Below are positions 18,659 to 26,498 of a stretch of DNA of 64,000 bases, piece by piece. Source of the stretch: Candidatus Thorarchaeota archaeon (lineage in GTDB: Archaea > Asgardarchaeota > Thorarchaeia > Thorarchaeales > Thorarchaeaceae); contig JAFGAR010000005.1 in assembly GCA_016933575.1 (NCBI GenBank), positions 36,127 to 100,126 of the forward strand, in the 5' to 3' direction. Both the position numbers and the translations under genes were made by a program. Numbering within the stretch: position 1 is the stretch's first letter; every line of letters begins with the position of its first letter. Under the pieces are notes generated by a model. That model made no database searches. It worked only from the letters and a program-made list of their open reading frames with translations, and had not been told where the DNA came from.

Positions 18659-18934
18659 TAGTTCATTCATCTTTGTCCTGTTTTGAGTGAAATAAAAAAG
18701 AGAACTGGCACAGTAAGACGCATCGTTGGGGCCTTCATCCAACAAGTTGAGGATTCTTGTATGTGCCTATTTGTTCTCATGATATCATTTATGAAATCAG
18801 TATATAATAAAAAGCCACAAGACGGGGTCACATTATATAGTCCCAGATAGCAATCACATCTTGTTACTATTAAGGTCACCAAATTAATGGTTGTTATCTT
18901 TTAATTCCGTTTCCAAGCTACTCACGGACATGAT

Positions 18935-19021
18935 TTGACTATCTTGGCAAAAGAGGACCCTGTACACAAGTTCTTAAGCAAACTTTCTGAGCTTCATCTT
19001 GCAGGTACACGAGAAGCATGA
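18935..19021 (+). CDS. possible 28-residue small ORF
   Basis: TTG at 18935 opens a short frame rich in Lys, Leu and Glu that ends at 19021. It is the only protein-like stretch in the 475-base gap between the CDGSH gene and the SSB gene. Ribosome-binding sequence is weak, so this may be chance or a remnant. The rest of the gap shows only a nine-T run near 19051-19059. Confidence 0.2.
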   Translation: MTILAKEDPVHKFLSKLSELHLAGTREA

Positions 19022-19134
19022 AGCGTTTTCTATCGTAGGAATGGTCGAGAGTTTTTTTTTCAATCATCGCAAATTTCACAGAAGGACACACTAGTTTTGA
19101 CGACTTGCATATCGCATTTAGCGAGTGAATAATA

Positions 19135-19734
19135 ATGGGTTATGAAGAACGTGAGCCAATTGAGGCTACTGTGGCTGAACTAAAGCCACGAATGAAGAAT
19201 GTCACCATTTCTTTCAAGGTGATCAGCATGGGTGAAGAGCGTGAGATCGAATCTCGTAATGATGGAGGATCTCACCGTGTCTGTGACATCACTGTTGGTG
19301 ACGCAAGCGGAACTGTTCAGGTTCCACTCTGGGATGAAGCTATTGATAACATTACAGAAGGCGGTAGCTACAATCTGACTAATGGATACACTGGGCTCTT
19401 TCGAGGAAATCTGCGATTGAATGTTGGTAGATACGGCAAACTTGAGCAGGCTGAAGAAGCTATTGAGGATGTCAACATGAGCATTGACATGTCCGCTGAG
19501 GAACACGAGGACGACCGACCACGAAGAAGTTTTGGTGGAGGCGGTGGCCGAAGTGGAGGCGGTGGTTATGGTGGCGACCGACGAGGCGGCGGCGGTGGTT
19601 ACAGCGGCCGAAGTAGCGGTGGTGGCTATGGCGGAGACCGGCGTGGAAGTAGCGGTGGTTATGGTGGTCGCGACCGAAGAAGCGGCAGCGGCGGTTATGG
19701 CGATAGTGGTGGCGACAGTCGTCGCAGATACTAG
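19135..19734 (+). CDS. ssb: OB-fold single-stranded DNA-binding protein with Gly/Arg-rich tail
   Basis: Residues 8-110 form a single OB fold of the archaeal/hSSB1 type ('VAELKPRMKNVTISFKVISM', 'VCDITVGDASGTVQVPLWDE', 'GLFRGNLRLNVGRYGKL'). An acidic linker follows and residues about 130-199 are a low-complexity Gly/Arg/Ser/Tyr tail with repeated GGYGGDRR-like units. The core binds ssDNA; the tail is of the type that mediates RNA binding or phase separation in eukaryotic RGG proteins. Start is ATG 19135. It is monocistronic. Frames in both strands over the tail are artefacts of the repeat. Confidence 0.88.
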   Translation: MGYEEREPIEATVAELKPRMKNVTISFKVISMGEEREIESRNDGGSHRVCDITVGDASGTVQVPLWDEAIDNITEGGSYNLTNGYTGLFRGNLRLNVGRYGKLEQAEEAIEDVNMSIDMSAEEHEDDRPRRSFGGGGGRSGGGGYGGDRRGGGGGYSGRSSGGGYGGDRRGSSGGYGGRDRRSGSGGYGDSGGDSRRRY

Positions 19735-19913
19735 AAGCCAAACTTGAAAGTGATTAAATGCAGCAATAGCTGCTCAATTGTGGGTAATCATTAAGGTTAC
19801 TCACAAATCCTTATTTTTTGAGTTACATACCTATTGCAATTTCTTTGAAGAAAGTAGTGCAAAGGGTTAGTTTTACCGGTAAAATCGAACAGCACTGGTT
19901 CGAAGTAGAAGCA

Positions 19914-20816
19914 CTAGAAATCGAAGATATCGTATGTTTCTTTCTCTAATTGATTGTTGCAGAAACCAAGAGTTATAGGAATCTCTACAGACTCGTCTTG
20001 ACCCCACGGAATATTCAAAGTGACCTTGAGACTGACCTCATTTCTTATGATTGGTCTGTTGAAAGTAGCCTGCATCGATTCATCTGTATCGAGTTGTATA
20101 TCCATCCAGACCCCCCTCTGAACCTCATCGTCATCTATGGATTGTTTAGCAAGTGTCTTCCATGAATTTCGCTCAAGTTTCCCTGCATGAACGATCTCAT
20201 CTGATTTCAATTCTACACGTACTTCTCGTATCTTTGCGTCGTGAGCGACTCGAAATCTCAGAGAAACTGGGTCTCCTAGACAAAAGCTATTATTCTCAAT
20301 CTCTACATCTAGAACTGGGTATCCATCTCTTTCAGCGCACTGATGCTGAAGTTGTTGAGGCAATTTTTCCATTGCCTGTCTGAAATCAAGATCTTTTTTT
20401 TCCTTGAGGTCACTTGCCCATGAGATCTCAACTACAGCCTCTAATGTGTACTCGATCCAACCATTTCTACCAGAGTAACTACTTAGAGTCCCCTCAGAAT
20501 TATCCGGGAATTGAAAACTAAATGGTAATCGTTTCTCTCCAGCTTGCATACTTCCAGCTTCTTGCAGATAAGATGTGTCTTCAAAATATACATGCTCATC
20601 AGTATGAACGTGGGTCGTCTTTCCAGTGCTAACTACTATACGAGTATGTTCACGCCCCTTGAAGGTAATGTGAATTCCGTTATGTTTGAAGTCATCATCG
20701 CACTTTATGATGACATGCCCCTCCACAGTTTCTCCAGCTTTGTACTGAGTTTTTGTTGCTATAATCTCTACATCTCTCATGTAGACACACTCTTCATGTA
20801 TTGAAGGTGTGTTCAT
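19914..20816 (-). CDS. arrestin-fold protein (ARRDC/Vps26-like)
   Basis: The 300-residue protein has two beta-sandwich halves. Residues 13-165 show the N-terminal arrestin pattern ('KTQYKAGETVEGHVIIKCDD', 'HITFKGREHTRIVV', 'LPFSFQFPDNSEGTLSSY', 'GWIEYTLEAVVEI'); residues 170-290 the C-terminal one ('NSFCLGDPVSLRFRVAHDAK'). There is no signal or TM segment. Eukaryotic arrestins are trafficking adaptors; arrestin-like proteins are known from Asgard genomes. The start is ATG 20816. The upstream neighbour on the same strand is tRNA-Leu. Confidence 0.82.
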   Translation of the reverse strand: MNTPSIHEECVYMRDVEIIATKTQYKAGETVEGHVIIKCDDDFKHNGIHITFKGREHTRIVVSTGKTTHVHTDEHVYFEDTSYLQEAGSMQAGEKRLPFSFQFPDNSEGTLSSYSGRNGWIEYTLEAVVEISWASDLKEKKDLDFRQAMEKLPQQLQHQCAERDGYPVLDVEIENNSFCLGDPVSLRFRVAHDAKIREVRVELKSDEIVHAGKLERNSWKTLAKQSIDDDEVQRGVWMDIQLDTDESMQATFNRPIIRNEVSLKVTLNIPWGQDESVEIPITLGFCNNQLEKETYDIFDF

Positions 20817-20876
20817 CCGAAACCTTTTGATATTTGCGAAAACTCGTGTGTACTGAAATTTGTTTCAAGAAGACGA

Positions 20877-21000
20877 TGGTGCGGAGGGCGAGATTTGAAC
20901 TCGCGAACTCCTACGAGAATGCCTTTTTGTGAAGATTTCACAGCCTCACAAAATCTAGGCCCTCAACCTAGCGCCTTTAACCAGGCTGGGCAACCTCCGC
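20877..21000 (-). tRNA. tRNA-Leu (anticodon GAG) with insertion in the variable arm
   Basis: The reverse strand gives acceptor GCGGAGG/CCTCCGC, a D arm with GTTGCCCAGCCTGG, anticodon stem CTAGG/CCTAG around loop TTGAGGG (GAG, CUC codon), and a T arm ending TTCAAAT with discriminator A and encoded CCA. The variable arm (TCTCGTAGGAGT) is separated from the anticodon stem by 36 extra bases. Removing them gives an 88-base tRNA including CCA, as expected for Leu. Confidence 0.9.
20919..20954 (-). other. probable tRNA-Leu intron, variable arm (about 36 nt)
   Basis: The insertion forms an 8-bp hairpin (TTTTGTGA / TCACAAAA) with a possible outer helix GCCT/AGGC separated by a 3-base bulge, like a relaxed bulge-helix-bulge. 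It lies around position 44/45 rather than the usual 37/38. The anticodon stem closes directly without it, so a canonical site is excluded. Exact ends may shift by a base or two. Confidence 0.7.
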
Positions 21001-21268
21001 ATATGATTGAACAAGGACCAACACTCCTTATTCCTGGCAAGCGCTTTAGGAGTATTGGATTATGGAGTTCATCGTTTTTCGTAAAGGTTTGCATGATAAG
21101 GATTTCTGTTGAATACAATTAGATGACTAACTGGTTATTCGTGCGATTATCGTCTCAGGCTCCATATTCTGACTGAAATACTCCTTTCTGTATAGAATAT
21201 TTACTTCCGAGATAGCAGAATCCCGCCAGCAACACGATTAATAATCCATAGAACAAGAACGCATCAAT

Positions 21269-21811
21269 TCATATAATAGAAGTCGTAAAGATTAATCCAA
21301 AGATAGCCTGAGCTCGAGGCCAACTTCGGTACTCCTTGATGTTCCTAGTCAGAAACTTGAGGTCATGTCCATTCATTCTACTTGGGTCTTGTGCAACAAT
21401 TATCTGCAGATAGCGTTCAGAATTTGATATTTTATCTGGACCACTATGTAGCGCCAGTGAGAACACAAATGCCACAACAAAGAACCCAACATTGGCATAA
21501 CTTACTACATAGGTAACTAACGCTCCAAAGATAGATAAACTGAGTGAAATGAGTAGAAAGAGGGCAAATGGTCTATTGCCGATAGCAGCTCCAATCCCTG
21601 GGCTCCATTTTGCCCCCTCACTAGGACTAACAAGTATTTTGTAAGATACACAGTTATCTGGAATTCCCTCCTCGTTTTTATTCAAGATTCTTGCACTGAA
21701 TTGACCTGCTGTGTCAACCAGATCGAGTCGTCTAGCTCCTTCAAAGAGAACAAGACAGCCAATTCCTACTATCAAGAAATTAATGTATTCCATGACATCC
21801 CCTGAAAACAT
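21269..21811 (-). CDS. membrane protein of unknown function
   Basis: A 180-residue protein with an N-terminal TM (about residues 9-24), a soluble section with 'SPSEGAKWSPGIGAAIG', two TM helices (about 85-105 and 108-124) and a C-terminal amphipathic region. No family is recognised. ATG 21811 is used; ATG 21793 is an alternative. The neighbour upstream is a WD40-like fragment on the same strand, 42 bases away. Confidence 0.55.
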   Translation of the reverse strand: MFSGDVMEYINFLIVGIGCLVLFEGARRLDLVDTAGQFSARILNKNEEGIPDNCVSYKILVSPSEGAKWSPGIGAAIGNRPFALFLLISLSLSIFGALVTYVVSYANVGFFVVAFVFSLALHSGPDKISNSERYLQIIVAQDPSRMNGHDLKFLTRNIKEYRSWPRAQAIFGLIFTTSII

Positions 21812-21853
21812 TGTACATGAAGGCGTAAATACTTTCTAATAGCCTCTTTCTGT

Positions 21854-22144
21854 TCATTCTTCTGATATATCATACATTGCTTCAATGCTTCTAAGATATT
21901 GGCCTGTAGTTGCGTCCCACACATTTGTGATCCTAAAGTCGTGTGAGATGAGTTCCTTTCCATTAGGCGACCAGTACCATCGGTTCATCTCGGCTTGGAT
22001 TGTGACAATCTTTGTACCTGTGACTGTATCCCAGACGGTAGCTTCCGTTCCATAGTTTTTCCATGCAACAACTCTACTCTCATCGGGTGAAAATACCAAG
22101 TGATCAAAATCCTTCTCTAGATCTCTTACCAGTTGTTCGTTCAT
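21854..22144 (-). CDS. short WD40/beta-propeller-like protein, possibly a remnant
   Basis: The 96 residues hold about two propeller-blade repeats ('DHLVFSPDESRVVAWKNYGT', 'ATVWDTVTGTKIVTIQ', 'WSPNGKELISHDF', 'VWDATTGQYLRSIE'). A complete propeller needs four or more blades, so this is either a fragment of a once larger gene or a small oligomerising protein. Start is ATG 22144. It lies in an accessory-looking region near a tRNA 3'-end fragment. Confidence 0.55.
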   Translation of the reverse strand: MNEQLVRDLEKDFDHLVFSPDESRVVAWKNYGTEATVWDTVTGTKIVTIQAEMNRWYWSPNGKELISHDFRITNVWDATTGQYLRSIEAMYDISEE

Positions 22145-22294
22145 AGTAAAACGAGTTTTTGGAGACCTGGAGTCTTATATCTATAATCGGTTTGAATTGC
22201 GACCAATCCATGACAAAAGTAGAATTTCATTGGAACAGAAGGAATCACACCATAGTGATAATCCACTCTGTTCTCACATATTCAACTACTCTAA

Positions 22295-22378
22295 TTAGCG
22301 AGTAGTACCAGCAAGCCACTCGAAGAAACCTAATTGGGTTTTCTTTTGGCTTTCTTTCTTGTCTTTTTTATAGTTCAT
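22295..22378 (-). CDS. possible 27-residue microprotein
   Basis: An ATG at 22378 with GGTGA 6 bases upstream opens a 27-residue frame: a Lys-rich N-terminal half and an aromatic end (GFFEWLAGTTR). The good ribosome-binding site and basic/amphipathic composition make it plausible. There is no family. It sits in the 500-base gap 22145-22647, which otherwise holds only the tRNA fragment at 22535. Confidence 0.35.
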   Translation of the reverse strand: MNYKKDKKESQKKTQLGFFEWLAGTTR

Positions 22379-22534
22379 TATTTTTCACCTTGTAACTATA
22401 GAGTTTCGTGGGACTGTGTATAAGGATGATGGAACCTGCACACCCATTAAGACCATGGTTTTATGGCATTCTAAGGCTGTTTTGAGCACAGGTTATTTTT
22501 CGGGGTCTTTTTGACATTTAGCAAAAAACAGAAA

Positions 22535-22560
22535 TGGAGCCCCGGGTGGGATTCGAATTG
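22535..22560 (-). repeat. tRNA-Thr-like 3'-end fragment (att-like repeat, distal copy)
   Basis: These 26 bases match the 3' end of the tRNA-Thr gene at 23325-23350 with three mismatches, covering CCA, discriminator, 3' acceptor strand, T-stem strand and T loop. No 5' part of a tRNA is present beside it. It lies 790 bases from the intact gene, with one ORF between, in the orientation expected for the distal att site of an element integrated at the tRNA 3' end. Confidence 0.65.
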
Positions 22561-22647
22561 TATTTATTCTCTCACTCAAGATGATTTCTTTGATAAGTAA
22601 GAAAGGATCTTTATCATATTTTCATCTTATTATCTGGTGAAAACAAA

Positions 22648-23307
22648 TTGGTCTTAAGAAAGAAAACTGGTCCCAGCGATTTTGATTCTGACTATTACTA
22701 TGTAGATGATGATTGTTTAAAATTAGAAGGAATTCTCAGAACCAGAACAGAGTTTTCGAGTTGTAGAATCAAGAGGTTGTCTGTTGTTGATACTTTTGGT
22801 GGGAATCCCCCTTCATCAGAGGATCCATTTGCTGTCATTAGTGGTGAAGAATCTCTCATGGTATGGGTATATCCTTGGGAACTTGAAGCTCTCAGTAATC
22901 CTGATAATTTACTTGCCTATCTCACAGTTGAATCTGAACGGACTAAGATTGGAGATAAGTATGATTATACCATTCTAATACTTGGCGTGCTGATTATATT
23001 TATGGCCTTTACTCTGGTGACTAGCATATTGTTCTCGATAGGATATATACTAAATTCATTTCAGTCTGGAGTTATTGTAGTATTGGTCATAACTTCTATT
23101 GGAATTGCCTTTGCATTTTATCGAACACTTAAACAAAAACGGAATCTATTAGTTGATTTAGATATCAGATATGCCAGAGAAACTACTGAATTCCGTGAGG
23201 CTCTTCGTATATTATCGAATCTTTCAGACCGCTACGATTTGATGGATATTACCAAGTATGTTCGACGCCACAAAACCATTGAAGATGCGTTACTATCAGG
23301 TAGTTGA
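22648..23307 (+). CDS. two-TM protein of unknown function between tRNA-Thr repeats
   Basis: A 219-residue protein: an N-terminal soluble domain of about 110 residues with an acidic 'SDYYYVDDDCLKLEG' segment, two TM helices (about 114-136 and 142-160), then a charged C-terminal helical tail. Start is TTG 22648. No family recognised. It is the only gene between the tRNA-Thr 3'-end fragment and the intact tRNA-Thr gene, and it is likely cargo of that insert. The sequence is more A/T-rich than the neighbouring conserved genes. Confidence 0.6.
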   Translation: MVLRKKTGPSDFDSDYYYVDDDCLKLEGILRTRTEFSSCRIKRLSVVDTFGGNPPSSEDPFAVISGEESLMVWVYPWELEALSNPDNLLAYLTVESERTKIGDKYDYTILILGVLIIFMAFTLVTSILFSIGYILNSFQSGVIVVLVITSIGIAFAFYRTLKQKRNLLVDLDIRYARETTEFREALRILSNLSDRYDLMDITKYVRRHKTIEDALLSGS

Positions 23308-23324
23308 TTCTTGTGCATGAAAAA

Positions 23325-23430
23325 TGGAGCCCCGGGCGGGATTTGAATTCGCGTTCTGGTCCGAAATGAACCAAAAACCCGCGACGTTCTGCTTACGAAG
23401 CAGACGCTATAGCCGCTAAGCCACCGAGGC
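23325..23430 (-). tRNA. tRNA-Thr (anticodon CGT) with T-arm insertion
   Basis: The reverse strand gives acceptor GCCTCGG/CCGGGGC, D arm TGGCTTAGCGGCTATAGC, anticodon stem TCTGC/GCAGA around TTCGTAA (CGT, ACG codon), T stem GCGGG/CCCGC and encoded CCA (23325-23327). Between the 5' T-stem strand and the T loop lie 30 extra bases. Without them the tRNA is 76 bases including CCA. Confidence 0.92.
23348..23377 (-). other. probable tRNA-Thr intron at the T-stem/T-loop junction (about 30 nt)
   Basis: The insert sits after position 53, just before T54. It folds into a hairpin (TTGGTTC / GGACCAG with loop ATTTC) above a TCGCG/CGCGA helix. The loop matches that of an intron in tRNA-Gly(GCC) further on. 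The location is non-canonical; ends are ambiguous by a few T residues. Confidence 0.75.
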
Positions 23431-23510
23431 TCGCTTCAGAGCTCACCGCTTCAAATCGCTAATAAAACTTTATCATGAAGCCCTGTTTATGTTGTCAACA
23501 GGTAAATCTG

Positions 23511-24503
23511 ATGAATCTAGGTGACTTGGGCGAACGAGGGTTTCTTGCGAGAATCAGCAACTATGTCAATCTCATCAAGGGTGCTCGATTAGGTTTTGAT
23601 GATGATGCCTCGGATATACCCCTCACGCCGGAGCAGAACCTTGTCATCAATGTTGATACCTTTGTTCGTAAGACGGATTGGCTTCCTGGTATGTCTGCTG
23701 CTCAAGTAGGTCGTAAGACTGCCGTAATGGCTCTCAGTGACCTTGCTGCAAAAGGTGCAAGACCCCTTGCAACCATGCTATCTCTATGCGTTCCAGAGCA
23801 TTTTGATACATCAGAAGCTGATGAGATTGTGCGTGGTTTCTCTCAATATTGTGTGAAATCTGGGATTCCCTTTATTGGTGGTGATATGGGAATGGCATTG
23901 GATGTGGTTCTCACAGCTGTAGCTATAGGCACTGCACATCCAGATACAATCATTGCCCGTAGTGGAGCAAAGGCTGGGGATATTCTTGCTGTCACTGGCT
24001 ATTTCGGACTTACCTCAGTTGCCTATGAGATGCTAATCAACGGATGCGAGGCTGATCCTGAACTACACAAGAATGCACTTCTTGCTGCATACAAACCGAC
24101 CATTGACTTGGGCATCGTTTCCGTTCTTGCAGAGAGTAGAGCAGTCACTGCATCAATGGATAGTAGTGATGGTCTGGGTATCACACTCAACACCTTGGCG
24201 AAACAGAGCAATGTTGCATTTGTTATTGATACTCTTCCTTCAGATAGGGGTGTCGAGATCTTTGCTCGAATGAATATGATGGATGAAATGAAGTTTGTAA
24301 TGATGGGCGGCGAAGAATTTCACTTGGTATTGACCATACCACATGATAAGTTCGAAATAGCGCAAGCTATTGCAGCGTCAAGACATGTTCCTCTAATTGA
24401 GATTGGTCACGTTCAGGAAGGCGATAAGGTTGTATACGAATCCTCTGAGGGCTATGTTGATGTCCCTTCTGCTGGTTATGATAATTTCAAGGAATGGGGC
24501 TGA
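23511..24503 (+). CDS. thiL: thiamine-monophosphate kinase
   Basis: A 330-residue AIR-synthase/ThiL family enzyme that phosphorylates TMP to TPP. Motifs: 'GFDDDASDIPL' (metal/ATP), 'VINVDTFVRKTDW', 'KTAVMALSDLAAKGARP', 'GGDMG', 'SMDSSDGLGITL' and 'MMGGEEFHLVLTI'. The start is set to ATG 23511 ('MNLGDLGERGFL'), where homologues begin; a frame from 23475 would add 12 Cys-rich residues overlapping the tRNA leader. It is followed by a radical SAM gene 16 bases on. Confidence 0.9.
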   Translation: MNLGDLGERGFLARISNYVNLIKGARLGFDDDASDIPLTPEQNLVINVDTFVRKTDWLPGMSAAQVGRKTAVMALSDLAAKGARPLATMLSLCVPEHFDTSEADEIVRGFSQYCVKSGIPFIGGDMGMALDVVLTAVAIGTAHPDTIIARSGAKAGDILAVTGYFGLTSVAYEMLINGCEADPELHKNALLAAYKPTIDLGIVSVLAESRAVTASMDSSDGLGITLNTLAKQSNVAFVIDTLPSDRGVEIFARMNMMDEMKFVMMGGEEFHLVLTIPHDKFEIAQAIAASRHVPLIEIGHVQEGDKVVYESSEGYVDVPSAGYDNFKEWG

Positions 24504-24519
24504 TTCGGAGTAGATTCTA

Positions 24520-26247
24520 GTGAAACCAGTTGAGCACATCGGGCTGATTGATGGGTATGTAGATGAGCCCACGGTGTTAGGAGTTCCACCCTATATGAGC
24601 ATCTACCCTCGATACATATCTGGAGCAGTATGGTCCGTCAGTCCTCATACTCAAATTCACTATCAGGCAATTGATCAAGTTCGAGTGAGTTTTGCGAATG
24701 CACAGACCTTCTGGTCAAAGATGGACCTTCTCATTCTCATTGCAGGAATGATTGTCCCGGGGAAATACATTGGAGGAACCCCCATTTCAGTCCGCGAGGC
24801 AAGATCTCTTTTCTCTGCGCCATCTCTGGAGGATATTCCAAAGATTTTGGTAGGGCCTTGGGCAAAATTTGGTTGTGGGCTTGAGGGTGGTAAAATTGCA
24901 CTTAGTTCAGACACCTTAGCTCCACCCTTTGACTATATCATTAAGGGTGACCCAGAAATAGTCCTTGCTCGTAGTCTTGCATCGTCAACCAGCTTCGAAG
25001 ATGCTGATCTTAACTATACACGAACAAGTGCAAGGGAGATTGAGCCTTATACAACAAAGGGTGCACATATTGTGCCTCAATTTCCTGGCTTCTCGATTGG
25101 TCACATCATTTGTGAGATTGAGACTTATCGTGGGTGCCCTAGATATCTGACTGGCGGCTGTTCGTTCTGTGTTGAACCCTCGTATGGTATTCCTCAACAA
25201 AGGACCGTCGAATCTATTGTAAGTGAAATTGAGGAGCTCTATAGGTTAGGAGTCCGCGCATTTCGACTTGGTCATCAAGCAGATCTTTTCACATATGGTT
25301 CCTCAGAGATTGGCGAAGTTGAGTTTCCAACTCCAGATGCAGCCGCCATTGAGCATCTTTTCTCTGGAATTCGAATGGTAGCTCCTGACCTTGGTGTACT
25401 GCACATCGATAATGTGAATCCAGGAACAATTGCACAACATCCAGAGGAATCAAAACAAGTCGCAAAAGTGATCATAAGATATCATACTCCTGGTGATGTG
25501 GCAGCATTTGGGGTTGAATCAACAGACCCCGAAGTGATACGTAGAAACAATCTCAAGGCAGATGTTGATGAAGTGCTCTCTGCTATTCGGCTCTTGAATG
25601 AGATTGGTGGAATGCGTAATCCTTGGGGTCTACCGCACCTCCTCCCAGGAATCAACTTGCTCTACGGATTGCCTGGCGAATCTACAAGAACTATAGAACA
25701 CAACATGGATTTTCTCACACAGGTTCTAAATGAAGGTCTTCTGATCAGAAGGATAAATGTACGACAGGTGATTGGACTTGAGGGAACTAGTCTCGGGACA
25801 AATTCTGGAACACGTATCAAGAGGAACCAATTCTTCAGACATAAAGAGGAGATACGAACAACTATCGATCTTGAGATGATACGAAAAGTTGCGCCTCCAG
25901 GTACTGTTCTCACATCAGTGTTTCTTGAAGATGAAGAAGGAAACCATTACCTGCTTCGTCAACTTGGAACCTATCCCCTACTCTGTCATATGCCTAAGAC
26001 TGATGGACTAATACCTAATGATGTATTTGTAGTAGATCATGGACCAAGATCTCTCACTGTCTTACCCTATCCATTCATCCCCCAAGAGGCATCCCTTTCG
26101 CAATGGAAGGCAATCTCTGGAATCGGTGCCAAACGTGCTACCAGAATCAAATCAATTGCTTCACCTAAAAATCTGGATGATATTCAACAGGTTCTTGATA
26201 TGGAACTTCCAGAATGGCTTTCCCGAACTTTCCATTTTGAAAACTGA
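24520..26247 (+). CDS. radical SAM protein with C-terminal helix-hairpin-helix
   Basis: A 575-residue protein. The N-terminal 200 residues look like a degenerate B12-binding-type fold ('LILIAGMIVPGKYIGG'). The radical SAM core has 'ETYRGCPRYLTGGCSFCVEPS', a spaced C-x7-C-x2-C, and 'LYGLPGES'. Residues about 535-570 form a helix-hairpin-helix ('WKAISGIGAKRATRI'), suggesting nucleic-acid contact. This architecture is known in uncharacterised archaeal radical SAM proteins. Start is GTG 24520. Function is not assigned; RNA or DNA modification is a fair guess from the HhH. Confidence 0.8.
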   Translation: MKPVEHIGLIDGYVDEPTVLGVPPYMSIYPRYISGAVWSVSPHTQIHYQAIDQVRVSFANAQTFWSKMDLLILIAGMIVPGKYIGGTPISVREARSLFSAPSLEDIPKILVGPWAKFGCGLEGGKIALSSDTLAPPFDYIIKGDPEIVLARSLASSTSFEDADLNYTRTSAREIEPYTTKGAHIVPQFPGFSIGHIICEIETYRGCPRYLTGGCSFCVEPSYGIPQQRTVESIVSEIEELYRLGVRAFRLGHQADLFTYGSSEIGEVEFPTPDAAAIEHLFSGIRMVAPDLGVLHIDNVNPGTIAQHPEESKQVAKVIIRYHTPGDVAAFGVESTDPEVIRRNNLKADVDEVLSAIRLLNEIGGMRNPWGLPHLLPGINLLYGLPGESTRTIEHNMDFLTQVLNEGLLIRRINVRQVIGLEGTSLGTNSGTRIKRNQFFRHKEEIRTTIDLEMIRKVAPPGTVLTSVFLEDEEGNHYLLRQLGTYPLLCHMPKTDGLIPNDVFVVDHGPRSLTVLPYPFIPQEASLSQWKAISGIGAKRATRIKSIASPKNLDDIQQVLDMELPEWLSRTFHFEN

Positions 26248-26250
26248 AAA

Positions 26251-26359
26251 TGGCGGGCCCGGTGTGATTCGAACACACGGTCTCCAACTTAGAAGGCTGG
26301 CGCCCTATATACCAAAGAACACATAGAATGTGTATGTTTCCTGGCTAGGCAACGGGCCC
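26251..26359 (-). tRNA. tRNA-Arg (anticodon TCT) with D-loop insertion
   Basis: Acceptor GGGCCCG/CGGGCCC, anticodon stem CCAGC/GTTGG around CTTCTAA (TCT, AGA codon), T stem GTGTG/CACAC, discriminator G and encoded CCA. The D arm GCCTAGCCAGGA...TAGGGC is split by 31 bases. Removal gives a 78-base tRNA (75 plus CCA), the expected Arg length. Confidence 0.92.
26308..26338 (-). other. probable tRNA-Arg intron in the D loop (about 31 nt)
   Basis: The insert lies in the D loop near positions 20/21 and forms a hairpin with perfect arms ACACAT / ATGTGT around TCT. This is not a canonical intron site. Ends are ambiguous by one or two bases. Confidence 0.75.
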
Positions 26360-26443
26360 TGCAATTTTCGACTTTTTTGTTTGGACATAAAGCTTTCCGA
26401 TAGGCACTATATATTCAATGAAACCCCCTGCGTCAGACCAAAG

Positions 26444-26485
26444 CTTTATTAAGTTACAAAGTACTTTGCAATACAAAGCACTTTG
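26444..26485 (+). promoter_or_regulatory. promoter with twin palindromic operators CAAAGYACTTTG
   Basis: Perfect palindrome CAAAGTACTTTG at 26457-26468 and near-perfect CAAAGCACTTTG at 26474-26485 are spaced 17 bases centre to centre. A TATA-like TTTATTAA precedes them at 26444-26451 and the ATG is at 26499, so the sites overlap the expected transcription start. The operon's own winged-helix protein is the obvious ligand, acting as an autorepressor. Confidence 0.65.
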
Positions 26486-26498
26486 CTGCGTGATTACA

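Noticed and set aside
19472..19747. ORFs on both strands over the Gly/Arg tail of SSB
   Set aside because: They are frame shadows of a low-complexity repeat (His/Arg-rich and Val/Ala-rich translations).
20877..21000. Canonical anticodon-loop intron in tRNA-Leu
   Set aside because: The 3' anticodon stem CCTAG follows the 7-base loop directly and occurs only once, so the insertion must lie after it.
26039..26326. + strand ORF at the end of the radical SAM gene
   Set aside because: Shadow frame that ends in the antisense of tRNA-Arg.
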